From Prinia subflava (Eukaryota > Chordata > Aves > Passeriformes > Cisticolidae): a stretch of 64,000 bases of DNA. The stretch is from positions 4,464,001-4,528,000 of the forward strand of contig NC_086266.1 in the NCBI RefSeq assembly GCF_021018805.1, read 5' to 3'. How positions within the stretch are numbered: position 1 is the first letter of the stretch; each line of letters starts with the position of its first letter. A model generated the notes under the pieces. The model saw nothing but the letters and a program-made list of their open reading frames with translations, searched no databases and was not told the DNA's origin. Below, piece by piece: positions 25,101 through 36,560 of this stretch. The translations under genes and the position numbers were made by a program.

Positions 25101-27563
25101 TGTCCCGTGTTGTTCCCACGCTCCGGAGAGCAGGGATGGGGAGCCCAGGACTGGCTGCCCGGGAATGATACTGAGAGTGGGGGATGTGGGCCTGGCTGGG
25201 CTGCTCTTGCTGTTTTGGGGTCACCCTGTGTCCCATGCTGAGCCCGTGTTCTGTTCTCCTTCCTATGAGGAAAAGGAGCAGCGGGGTTAGGCACCAGCTC
25301 CTGCTGACCTGCCCGGTGGTGGCACACAGCCTGGGCTGGCTCAGCTCGGCTCCTCCAGGACAAGGGGATCCTGTTCTGCATACGGCCACCTGATTGTCCT
25401 GTGTGAGCACCCCTGGGGCTCAGGGGTCCTTGTGAGGCTACCTGCACACTCTGCCGTGCTGGTGACTGTGGCAATGGGTTTGTCACCCCTTCAGACTCCC
25501 TGTGCCTCACACACCAGGGCTGTGAGTGTGCCGTGGGGGTTGTTTGGTGGGAGCTAAAGGAGAGGTCCTTCCAGCCATGATGGACCCCCAGCTCCCACTC
25601 TGCTGTTCTCCCACTGGAGCTGAAGCTGAGCGGGGTCTGGTGTGTGCCTATCCCAGCTCTGTCTGGGATGTGTGCCCTGCACAGGGGTGTTGTGCCATAA
25701 CATGCTGCTGCTGCTCTCTGAGCTGGGGAACAGGGTGGCATTTCCCCTCCAAACCCTGCAGACAGCACCACTGGGACAGATTTGTGACCAGTCCTGTGCC
25801 ACTCTCTGCCAAGCTCCAGTCTTGGCAGCAACAGTCCCTTGGAGCAGCTGAGTGCTGAATTGCAGCTGGTGCCCACAGCCACTCCTCCTGTACTGTGTAC
25901 CCTGCGTGGGAGCCTGCCAGGAGCTGCTGACACCAGTGCCCGTGTGAGCAGTGACAGGGGACAGGGTGACTCCAAGGGGAGGCTGGCTGTGCCCACTGGT
26001 CCCTGGTGGAAGTGGTGACTCTGCTTCTGGTGACAGCAGGGGTATGAGCCCCTGGGCATCAGGAAGGGAAATATCTGGACCCATGGCTTCCTGTACTTGT
26101 GTTAAGGCTTCAGTGGCATCACTGAGCAGGTCACAGCTGCTGGTCTGGTGCCTAGAAGGTGGAGGGGCCAGCAGATGTGGGGCTCTTTCGCTGCTTATCA
26201 TCCTCAGCCTTGGCCAGCTGGACCTGCTGATGGCAGCCCCTGGACGTCCCCCAGCCTGCAGGAGCTGCCTGGGCAGGGATGGGGTCCTGCTGTCAGGGTG
26301 GTCCCTGCCTGTGCATGACCCTGTGCTCTGTGTGGGTACTGGGGCAGTCTCTGCACCCCAACCCTGGAGACCCCCATAGTGGTGGCATTTAGGAGCAAGG
26401 TGACAGGCTGGGGTGTTGCCCTGTTACAGAGGGAGACCAGGCTGACCTTGGCCACATCCAGGGCATGGCAGAGCTGCTCTGGTCTGGCTGGCTGGACCAG
26501 GGAGGACCTGGGCTAGCTCTGCTTCCTCCCTCCACAGCCCAGGTTGGAATGGGACACAGCTCTGTGAGGCACAGCATTGCCTCCAGCGTTGGAGAGGATG
26601 TGGCTGGGAGGATGTGGTCAGCTGGCTCTCATGCCTGGATCAGTGGTCACAGTGAAATAAGAGCCAGGCTCAATCTGCAGGGTGATAGTGTTGCATGGTG
26701 GGCCTGGCCTGTTGGGGAGGCTGGGGTGAGGAGGAGGAGCAGCTCCACAGCAGGACAAGCAGCAGTAAAGATGGGATTTCTCTGGATGGATCGAGGAAGA
26801 CCTTGTTTTGGTCTCCCTGCTTCTTCCAGGAATCCGGAGATCACAGCAAAGCGTCCTGGCTCTCTGCCCTTGCCAGTGCCTGGGGAACTCAGAGGTGCTC
26901 CTGCCCCCAGCCTGGATCTCTGTGACTGTAGAAATGGGTTTCCCCACAAGCACTTGGACCAAAGCCACCCAGTGCCTGCTCAGCTGCAGCTCCTGCAGCC
27001 ACACTTGGGATCCATGGTGTGCAGGTTGAGCTAAGGGCCTGCCAGGATGGTGCAGCATCAGCAAAAACCTGGACTTAGGCATCAGAATGGGAACTTCCCC
27101 GGCTGCTGCACACACCCCCAGCTGCAAGCAGGAGCCCCAGGCCATGGCATGGCACTGGACAGTCCTTGCAGGTGGGAAGCCTGGGTGCAGTGTTGCTGTC
27201 AAGCTGACTGGCACGGCTGCTTGCCCCTGGAGCCTACACAGTGGTCCTGGCTCCCAGGCAGAGTGCTGAACCCTGGGCTGGGGAGCAGGCTCTGCTCCCT
27301 GCCAGCTCCAGGCTTGCTCCAGCTTGTTGGCTGAAGGGTCCCAGCACAGCCTGCTGAACAGGTTGGGCGGCACCCTGTGCTGCTTCTTTCCCTGGCACCA
27401 TGCCTTGCCTGGGGACACAACCAGCAGCCCCACTATGTCCCAGCACTCTGGGCCACCTGCCAGGGTACCTGAATACAAAATGCTTAAGTGCTCCATCCCC
27501 ACGGGGTGGGTGGGGACAGTGTGTTGTAGGTCTGTGCTAACACACTGTGTGTATCCCCCACAG
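25101..27563 (+). other. GDPD2: Probable first intron of GDPD2
   Basis: GC-rich sequence between the CpG island and the acceptor at 27,562-27,563. Several long open frames occur on both strands (up to 373 codons on the minus strand). Their products are Pro/Ser/Gln-rich, unrecognisable and overlap one another, so they reflect low stop-codon density. I see no other feature. Confidence 0.5.
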
Positions 27564-27596
27564 GACACCTGACCTTTGCTCTGGGACACTGCTGCT
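27564..27596 (+). other. GDPD2: GDPD2 5' UTR portion of first coding exon
   Basis: Thirty-three bases between the acceptor 'cccccacag' and the start codon. There is no upstream ATG in this piece. The remaining 5' UTR must lie in an upstream exon, or transcription may start locally. Confidence 0.7.
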
Positions 27597-30500
27597 ATGG
27601 CAGACCCCCCTGGCTGCTGCTCTTCCTGTGCCACCTGCCTGCTCTGCCCCTACAGCTGCCAGTGGATCACGGCCAAGAAGGAGAAGAGGAAGGGCCTGAG
27701 AACGACCAAGGTGATACCTGAGTGATGCTGAGCTGGGGCTTGCCAGCCCCTTTGTGGGAGTCCCAGAGCAGTGGCTGGGGTGGGGAAGGGCTCTGGCTGG
27801 GATGCTCAGCCCAGACACTGAGCTGCTGACCTCTTGCTGCTGCTGCTCCTCCTTCCCAGGGCTGAGCCCCAGGAAAGCTGGGGTGCTACCTGGCACCCTC
27901 ACTGTCCAGGAACTGCCCTAGCCTGGAGAGATGAGAGGGTGAGCAGTATTCCTGCTGGGTGATAAGAAGGGTAAAGCAGCATGAGTGTGCATCTGCGGCT
28001 CTTGCACGTGCCTGGAGCAGAGCAGAGCCCTAGGGCTGAGCTGGCAGCAGGTCCTGGGGCACCTGGCCAGGCACGTGGGAGACACAGTTCCTGGGCTGGG
28101 TGTGGCCCCACCAGGAGGGTGTCCCCAGCAATTTGTAACCCGGGAGTGGTGAGGCCCTGGGATTCTCTGAGGTCTCTGACTCCCATGGGTGTGGCTGTGC
28201 TGCTGCTTGTCCTGTCTTGCCTGGAATGTACAAATAAGAGTGGGTTTCTAGGTGTCCCTTTGGAACCTGTGGCACCCCTCACCTCCCCCCACACACGTGG
28301 GACTAGTGGCTGGGGACAATGCAGCTGGACCCAGTCTGCAGACTCACCACTTCAAGGGCAGTTCTGAGGCCCTGCACCCCTCTCTGCCCAGTGCATAGAT
28401 CATCCAGCTAGAAGGGAATGGGACCTGGCTCCCTGCCCCTCCCTGTGTCCAAAGTCCCAGTCTGTTCCCATGGAGTGCTGCGTGGGAAAAGAGGCAGTCT
28501 TGTCACAGGGGCCATCTACCCTCCCCAGTCTGGCATAGGCAGATTTTTAGTTTGTTGTAGGCCATGCTGATCCATCTTTCTGTAGTGTGGGTCCAGCCAA
28601 AAGAGCCATCCAGGGTAGCTCTGGTCCCTCTCCGTGGAGTAGCTCAGTGTCTGGACCCCTGTGCCTGCTGTGACCCCCTGTGCTCCCCACTGCTGGCTGG
28701 GTGATACCCAGGGGTCTCAGAAACCTGGCTGCCCTGAGGGTATGTGTATAACTCTTATCTCTGGCTTTCAGTATGACTGCAGTTGGTTCCTTTTCCTCTT
28801 CTGCGTCTTCCTCTTCACACTGGTGTGGCTCTACTTCGCTATCATCATCCTCAATGATTTCCACAACTTCAACGAGTGAGTAGGATCCCACCTCCAGCCT
28901 TGTTCCCCACATCACCCCTGCACCTCTGACCCTCCCCTTTGCTGGCAGATTCATCTTCAGGGAGAGGAAGCTGTGGCTAGACTGGTCCCTGGTCCTGCTC
29001 ATAGCTACGGCTGTGCTGATCAGCTACTCATCTGTGCTGCTGGTGAGCCTTCCTGATCGCCCTGGGCTGGGGGGAATGGATCTGTGCTGAGCACAGGCTG
29101 CTCTGGGCTGGGAGGAGCCTGCAGCGTCTGGAGCTGGGTCAGCCTGAGCACGGCCAGAGCCCCTGCCTGTGCCAGGGGGCCCGAGCTTCTGTGGCTGAGC
29201 CCCGTGAGCTGTGGGGTGCAGCCCAGCTCTGACAGCTCCTTGCTCTTGCAGGTCCTCGCTTTGTGCTTGCAGCTCTGCGGCCAGCCCTTGAAGCTACACT
29301 GGGTGCACAAGGTGAGACACTGGGGGTGTGGGGAGGTGGTGCCTGCCCTGGCTGCCCTTGCACCTTCAGAAGCAGGGGCCAGCCCACTGGGGCTGTGTAT
29401 GGCTGCTGTGACCCCACTAAGGGGCTGTGTGTCCCCACTGAGCTGGGCTGCAGCTGCCAGCTCCTCAGCAACATATCTCTGGGATGGGAATATTCCCAGT
29501 GCTCAAAGCATGGAGCACAGAGCTCAGCTGCAGCCCAGATTGGGAAAGTGGGGTATCAGGGCTTGCAGGGGTTCATAAGGAAGGCACAATGAGAACTCTG
29601 CCTGGCCTGCAAGATGCTGTGTGCTCCCCTAACTGCCCTATGCGTGCCTCACAGATCCTGCTGATCCTAACTGTCCTGGTGGTGGCTGCAGCCTTCACAG
29701 GGCTGGGAATAAAGTGGGCGGAGGAATGGAAGAGCGCATGGATCTCCCTGCAGGTGAGTCACCTCCATAGCAGGGACTCCCCTGCTGTACCCAGTGCCTG
29801 GCCTGTGGCACTGAAGCTGAAAGGTGTGGCTGAAGCCCTCAGCACGGCTGTGTGCACTGGGGGTTGACTCCCTGCCCTTGACTTCTGCTGCCTGGCCAGG
29901 CAAGGTGCTCCTCCTGCCCCTGCAGTCCTGCCTGGAGCAGCTGCCACCACACTGGTGCATGGTGTCTGGACCAGAGCAGGGAGTCTGTTCTGTCCCCCAG
30001 GAGCCTGCCCCTCCCTCCCTGGCATTGTGGATCTTCCAGCAGTACTGGCTGCAGGGGCAGATCCCTGGCATTGGAGCATGTGTATTTTGGGGACAGGGAC
30101 TGGTGCTGCCTGACACCCTGGTTTTTTTGCCTCCTCAGGCAACAGGTCCCTTCCTGCACATTGGAGCTGTGGGGGGAATGACGCTCCTTGCCTGGCCCCT
30201 GGCCAGCTTTGTCTACCGCACCCGCAGTAAAGGTAACCCCCTCCAAGGTCCCCATTGTCCCCTTGGCTGGTGCCCTGCTTCCTGCCACCCAGCTGAGAGC
30301 ACTGTGGGCAGAGTGGTGCTCAGGGAGCAGCAGTGCAGTGGGAACAGGTCTCCGGTGTGGTAGTGATGCCTGCTCTTGGTTGCTTGGTCTCATGACCAGC
30401 TCTTGTTGCAGCTGAAGGAGGGCTACAGGTGGCAGAGTGCTGCAGAAGTGCTGAGTTGGGCAAGGGCATGTAGCGGGCCAAGAATAAATCCACAGTGTTC

Positions 30501-33500
30501 CCAAGGCTGGGGATGCAATGTTTGACCTAGAGCAATGACAGGTTAATGCCAGGTGAAGCAGCCTTGGCTTATTCCTAGTGACCTGCAAAATACTTCCTCT
30601 GTACCTCATCCCCTCTAACTTTTGTCTGTGCCTGCAGGTCTCAGGGTGTTTGTGCTGCTTGTGTTCTGTGCAATGATGATTGCACTCTACCTGGCTCCCT
30701 TGGGAATCACCTCCCCTTGCATCATGGAGGAGAACCAGCTGCCCCCCAAGCCAGCCCTAGTTGGGCATCGAGGAGCACCTATGGTGAGTGACCAGCACCC
30801 TGGCACTGGTCAGGGTGGGTGGGGCAGGCTGCTCCACTGGGAAAAGCCAGGCTGTGCCTGCCTGTGGGGCACAGATCCTCGTGGCCACAGGCCTGGACAA
30901 GCTCTAGCCAGCCCAAAACAGTGGTATCCCCACAGCAGCCAGGCAGTTCAGCAGTTCAGCCAGAGCACAGGGTGAGGAGGGGATGCAGCAGCTGCAGGAC
31001 AGAGCTGCTTCCTGAGCACTGCTGGACCAGGAGCATGCAACTGCCAGCAGAAAGCCTGTCTGTGTAGTGTGGGCTGGGGAGCAGGGACGAGGCAGGCTCT
31101 GGCTGTCTATCCCTAGTCCTTTTCTATCTCTCACCATGCCCTGGTCATCCCAGTCTCACTGTGGTTGCCCCAGAGCCCAGCCAAGCTGCTGGGTGTGTCC
31201 TGCCTGCCTCCTGCCCCATCCTGCCCATGCTCTCTGCACTAACATCATTCCTTTTTCCAGCTGGCCCCCGAGAACACCCTCATGTCACTGCACAAGGCGG
31301 TGGAATGTGATGTGCAAGTCTTTGAGACAGACGTCATGGTGAGGTAAAGGGGCTCAGAGGGAGGAAGGGGTCTGTGTATGCTGGGTATCACCTCCCACAG
31401 GGGGCATTCTGGAAGACACCTGCAGGACTGATATAGCCTGCATTTGGAGGCAGCCCTGTTCAAAGGGCTCTGCCACTCCCATCGTCCCAGCATGGGACTG
31501 GCTCCAGCTTGGTGTCCCAATGATTTGGGAGAGGTACTGGGTTTCTGTCCTCCCCCTGCAGATTGCCTTCCAGGGAGGGAGGCTCCATCAGGGGAGGGGT
31601 ACTACTTGGAAAACAGATACTGGCTCCAGTTCATCTCATGTAATCCTGTTATTGGCACAGCTGTTTCAGAGAGCAAGGAACTACTTGGTTGCTGGCTTGG
31701 TATCTAGGTGCACATTTTTGTGTAAAGGGCCACAAGTAGAATAAGGGGTTGTTCTGGCAGGTGGCTGGGAGGGGATAGAAATGCCAGGGCAGTAATAGGA
31801 GACAAACAGCTTACAACATATGGCTTTCCTCTGTGCTCCTTTGCCAGTGCTGACGGGGTCCCATTCCTCATGCATGATGAGGAACTCACCAGGACCACCA
31901 ACGTGCAGGCTGTGTTCCCTGAGAGGGCTGCCCTGAACAGCACTGCCTTCAACTGGACAGACCTGCAGCAGCTGGATGCTGGCAGCTGGTTTCTGGAGGT
32001 CAGGAATATCCTTAGGGTGGCTGGTGAGGAATTGGTGCAGTTTGGGGTGAAGCATTAGCCCTGCCCTGGGGCTCCAGAACTTTCCCTCTGGAGCACTGGT
32101 CCTAGCAGACACCTGGACAGGGTGCAGAAGCCTGCACAAATCCCTTGGGTGCGGTTATGCCCCAAGCTGAGGTTTGTTCTGACTCCTCAGCTGAGTCATG
32201 TAGGAGGCTGCTTTGAGAGGGGATGTCTAGTGTTTGCTTTGAGCTGTACAGCCTGCCTGGGCTTGAAGGCAGCTGGGGTCAGGCTCTTCCCGAAAGGTGA
32301 CTCACTACTTCTGAGCAACTTTGAGTGCCCACAGGTATTGGGGCTGCTTGAATTCTGTTATTAATGGGGAGAAGGGTAGAGGTGCCCGCGGATGTGTATA
32401 GGGACGTTCCCTGTGCCTGTCTGCACTGGAGAGCGCATGGAGAAAACTGAGAGTCAGAGACAGGCCCCAGTTTGGGATGTGGAAGGTTACAGGTGGGCTG
32501 CCTGTGATGACTGCCCCTCTCTCACCCTTGCAGCGGAGGCCATTTCCCACTGTGCAGAGTCTTTCTCCTGGTGATCGCAAGGAGGCAGCTGAACAGAGGA
32601 TCCCATCCCTGGAACAGGTTCTGGAGGCAGCCAAGCAGAGCAACATCTCCATCATGTTTGACCTTCGGCCTGAGAACCACAGTGACTACCAGAACTTTGT
32701 CAATGTCACCCTGGAAGTGATTTTGAAGTCAGGCATCCCACTGGAGCAGGTGAGCTGGTCACCACCCCACCCCTGCCAGGCCCTGCTGTCACACCCCTGC
32801 CATGGTGGGAGGTGCCCTGCCAGCCACACTGACCATCCCTGGCACCCCATACACCACGTCCCTATACATGATCCCTGCTGGGCAGCCCTGCCCAGGTGTG
32901 GGGTTCTCCAGCTAGGTGAAGTTGCCAATAATTAGGGTTTAATGCCTACAGCTTTAGACCCCTCCAAATCCTTTGGTTTCCCAGCCCTGGCCACCCTGGT
33001 GTGTAAACAATGACTCAGCCTAGGGAGGAGACCAGCACTGCCAGCATGAGCAGGAATACAGTGCTGGGGTTCCACCTGCCCACACTCCACCACACCTCTC
33101 CCTGCAGCTCTTGGACTCCTGCTGCACCCTCCTGTGTTCCCTTTATGCTTCATCCAGCCTCCACAGCACAGGATATATGCTGCCCTCAGGGGACAAATCA
33201 GCACTCAAATCACCTTTCTTGGCCTTTTGGGAATGCAGGAGGGGACGTTGAAAAGGCTTCTACTATAGTGCTGATCCAAGGTGTATTCTTGCTGCAGAGT
33301 TGGGGATAAATGGATTCACTTCTTGAGCCATTCAAGGACCCAGAAAGGAATTAACTGTTGCAGATTTTCTAGGCTGCAACTGCTTTCTCCCTTCAGTGGG
33401 ACCTGTGCTTATTTCTTGGCTGGGGCAAGCTCTTAGGAGACTGTCCTGGCTGAGATCCTCATGGAAGAGCTGAGTGTGGAGATGGGGGGCAGGAAGCAGC

Positions 33501-35349
33501 TGTCTAAGCAGGCCATGTGGGCCTGGACCTGCGAGGGAATATTGGATGAGAACAAACTCCCTGGAGCACCTCTCCTCTGCACGTGCTCTCTGGCTCTTGC
33601 CTAGGTCCTCTGGCTTCCAGATGGGTTCAGGGAAGATGTCAAACAGCAGGCCCCAGGTGTCCAGCACGTCTACGGCCGGAAGAGACTCGAGAATGAGGAG
33701 CCAGGACTGCACATCAATCTGCCCTACCAGGACATGAGCTCTGAGGAGATCAGGTGAGAATGCTTTGTCCAAGTACCTGGGAGCTGTGGGGGTCTGGGGA
33801 CTGTCCCAGAGGCCAGCAGAGGTGAGGTGCTGAGTGCTGGTGTGCTTCTGGGAAGAGCTGGGTGTGTGCCTTGTGCACAAGTGTCCCTATCAGGCAGGGC
33901 TGGTGCAGAGGATGGAGCTGGCTGCACTCCTCTGCCCTGCCAGCAAATCTGCCCTCAGCCAGGATCTCCAGGCTCCATGTGGCTGCAAATGCTGGATTAT
34001 ATCCCAAATGTACAAATCCCTCTGGCTGTGCAGTGGTGGCACCCTGCTGTCTGCTCCTCTGACCACGGCTGTCCCCACACAGGCAGTACCGCCAGGACAA
34101 CATCTCTGTCAACTTGTATGTGGTGAACCAGCCCTGGCTCTTCTCCGTGCTCTGGTGCTCAGGGGTGAGCTCTGTCACCACCAACGCCTGCCAGGTGCTG
34201 AAGGAGATGAAACACCCCATCTGGCTGCTTGTAAGTGACCCCTCCATCCTTCACCCTGCCTCACAGCCCTGTGTCCCAGGCACTTGTGGGTCCCTTTCAG
34301 CAGCAGCCCCGTGCAGCTGCCTGGAGGGTGACTTCTCCTCGCTGCTGTACTGGCACAGGAACGTGTGCCCTGTAGCAGGGACTGGTGGCACAGCAGGCAG
34401 GGCACCACCCCTAGCTGGTGTTCAGTGGCTTGTCTCGTTGCCTTGCAGCCCAGCAGCACATACTTCATGATCTGGGTCGTTGTAGACTGTGTTTCCGTCA
34501 TCATCATCATCTGGGCCTTTGTCTTGATGAAGTAGGTTGGATCCCGTTCCCCCTCCCGAGGCAGGTCTGTTGGGGGAGGTTTTAGCGTGTCCTGGGTGGC
34601 TGGTGCAGCCCCAAACCTGCTGCCAACCCCTGTCTGGACTCAGATCCTGGGGGGGTCCTCTTCTGTCTGGTTCAGTAAGACAGAAGCGTGTGGAGGCAAC
34701 TTTTATCTCCAAGCTGCAGCTAAAAGTCTGTCCTGACCCTGCCTCAAGCTGCTGGGTGCCCTAGTTCACACTTCCTAGCCCACTCGGGGCTTGGTGGGCT
34801 GAGGCTGGGGGGATCCTGGTCCTGCTCCTTTTTACCAGTGCTGCAGGCACAGAGAGCAGTTCCCTCGGGGACTGCAGGGCCCCACAGCCTCCAGCTGGCA
34901 GCTCAGGGGAGGGAATGGTGAGACCAGACTTGCATGCTAACATCGCTGCTGTTCCATCTCCTAGGAAATGTTCCCGCAGAGGACGGCCGGCGGGTGAGTG
35001 CGCACAGAGCGGGAGCTGCCCTCCCTCGGAGCCAGCCTCTGCCTGTGGGACTCTCCCTGACAGGCAGGCAGCTTTCTCCAGCCAAACGTGACCGAGTGGT
35101 TTGGGATGGCTGGGGGAGGGAAGGGAATCCCAGCCCAGGGAGTTCCTCCCGTCCTGCCCTTAACAAGCAGCCCCGTGGGACAGCGCTAGGGAATCCCACA
35201 TTCCCAGAATATCCTCAAACCTGCTTTTCAGGCTGCTCCGCCTGTTGCTGCGGCATGGTGGCTGCCCACAATGACTGGTTTTCTCTGTCTCCTCAGAGTC
35301 TGAGACGGATGTGCTGCTCACAAAGATCAACAGCTTGATGCAGGAGTGA
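27597..35349 (+). CDS. GDPD2: GDPD2 / GDE3, glycerophosphodiester phosphodiesterase, 15 coding exons
   Basis: Coding exons: 27597-27710, 28772-28875, 28949-29042, 29252-29311, 29655-29753, 30139-30232, 30638-30783, 31261-31343, 31848-31998, 32534-32749, 33605-33753, 34083-34230, 34449-34531, 34965-34993, 35297-35349. All introns are GT-AG and phases agree, giving 540 residues (human about 539). The N-terminus (MADPPGCCS) and C-terminus (LLTKINSLMQE) align with human GDPD2, not GDPD5 or GDPD4. Membrane segments lie near residues 43-65, 83-110, 125-143, 160-182 and 190-211, with a last one at 490-513. The extracellular GDPD domain (about 226-485) has H232 in HRGAP, E241-N242, metal ligands E259 and D261, and H274-D275, so the active site looks intact. 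Five N-glycosylation sequons lie in this ectodomain. Family knowledge: GDE3 hydrolyses glycerophosphoinositol, cleaves GPI anchors such as that of uPAR, and promotes osteoblast differentiation. The ATG has G at -3 and G at +4. The exon-9 donor (GTCAGG) is weak and exon 14 is only 29 bp. Confidence 0.97.
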
Positions 35350-36130
35350 CCCCTCTGGCCTGGCAGCCGTGGGGAGGGGCAGCCAGAGCCCTGCACAGCG
35401 GGGAGCACTCCTCGGGCCAGCTTCGAGGCTCCTTCCCTTCTCACACTCCTTCCTGAGCCTCCCTTCTGCCGTGGCCTTCCTGGCTCCTTTCGTGGTGCTC
35501 AGCTGCCCTCCGCTGAAAAGACTTGGAACTGAGTTATTTGCCTCTGGCAGCGAGGAACTGAAGCTTTGCAGGGGTGGCCTAGGGGCAGAATATTTATCCA
35601 GCAGTGCTGGAGCTGAGACCCCTCCCTTGGAGTTTGGACAGGAGCGGGGATTTGGGTCGCTGTTTGGTGCAGGGGAGGGGCTGTCTCTGCCTCTTGTCAG
35701 CAGCTCTACAGCCACTGATGGGACACCGGGTGTGGGGGCTGCCCTGTCCCGTGGCTTGAGGAATAGGAAAAGGGGGGTGTGGAGTGGCTTTTCACAAGAC
35801 AAAGGGAAAGCCGAGCTCTTCACCCTCCCATCCTGGACAGGAATCCTGTCGCTACTGCTGCTGGCTTCATGTTCACGGGACAGAGTCCTGGCACTCCATG
35901 CAGCAGTCAGTGCCTGCTGCTCGGGAGAGAAAAGGGCAGGGCTGGGGGTGGTGGGTGCCAGGGGCTGCCAGGACCGCGCTCACTCTCCTGCTGCTGCTCC
36001 AGGGCAGCGGAGGCAGCAGTGGGACTCGGCATCGGTCCCGTTGCAGCAGGGCCTTGAAAAAGGGAGAGGTATCGTGTGGGTTTGACCTGTTGCTGTCTAT
36101 TTATGTCAATAAAGCAGAGGAGCGGCAGAC
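35350..36130 (+). other. GDPD2: GDPD2 3' UTR
   Basis: Sequence after the TGA to just beyond the only good polyadenylation signal. Its right end touches the CpG island of the next gene. The frame at 35,369-36,085 (238 codons) starts inside this UTR, matches no family known to me and is taken as chance. Confidence 0.8.
36108..36113 (+). terminator. GDPD2: GDPD2 polyadenylation signal AATAAA
   Basis: Canonical AATAAA in the context 'tatgtcaataaagcagagg', about 760 bp after the GDPD2 stop codon and 385 bp before the DLG3 start codon. The downstream element is poor in GU, so cleavage may be leaky. Confidence 0.85.
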
Positions 36131-36560
36131 ACGGCCCGCAGGGGTGCGGCGGGCTCGCCTGCGTCCTCCCTTCCGCGCCTTTCCCTGCCGGCGGCGCTGC
36201 CGGCCCGGAGAAGGAGCCGGCGCAGCCCGGACGGCCCCGGCCCGGGGCGGGCTCGCTCCGCGGCGCCTCCGTGCCACCTACTGACGGCGCGGGGAGGGGA
36301 GGCCGAGCCGGGCGCGGCTCCCGGGGCGCAGGCCGAACCTCCCCGCAGCCCCGCGGCGGTGGCGGGGCGCTCCCGGAGGCGGTGCCGGCGGCCGGGGGGC
36401 GGCTCCGGGCCGGTTCGGGCGGGGCGGGGCGGGCGGCGGCTCGGCCGCTGGCGGGCTGGCACGGAGCGGAGCGGCCGGCGGCGGCCACGGCGGAGCGATG
36501 ATCCGCCGGGAAGGTAAGGAGCGCACCGCCCGGCCCTGCCCTGCCCTGCCCGCCGCGCCC
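36120..36560 (+). promoter_or_regulatory. DLG3: CpG-island promoter of the DLG3 L27 (beta-type) transcript
   Basis: Very high CpG density with several GC boxes (for example 'ggggcggggcgggcggcgg' at about 36,420). There is no TATA box, and no ATG in the GC-rich part before the start codon at 36,498. The island starts right after the GDPD2 poly(A) signal. Position and the following L27 exons identify it as the upstream DLG3 promoter. Confidence 0.82.
36498..36513 (+). CDS. DLG3: DLG3 upstream first coding exon (L27 isoform)
   Basis: ATG in a moderate context (G at -3) encodes MIRRE plus the first base of an Asp codon, then a perfect GTAAGG donor. The next exon completes the Asp codon and continues DTERAVEIL. 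This matches the arrangement in DLG1, where a tiny first exon (MPVRKQ) precedes DTQRA. The start is chosen because it is the only ATG in the island and is in frame across the splice. The first 16 coding bases alone would be unrecognisable; the call depends on the exons that follow. Confidence 0.78.

Noticed and set aside
24938..26059. 373-codon minus-strand frame and other long frames at 24-31 kb
   Set aside because: They overlap each other on both strands in GC-rich, stop-poor DNA. The peptides are low-complexity and unrecognised, and several run across real GDPD2 exons and introns.
27597..35349. GDPD5 (GDE2) or GDPD4 as the identity of the phosphodiesterase gene
   Set aside because: The N-terminus, NDFHNFNE segment, FETDVMVS region and C-terminal LLTKIN tail fit GDPD2, and the DLG3 neighbour matches the GDPD2 locus.
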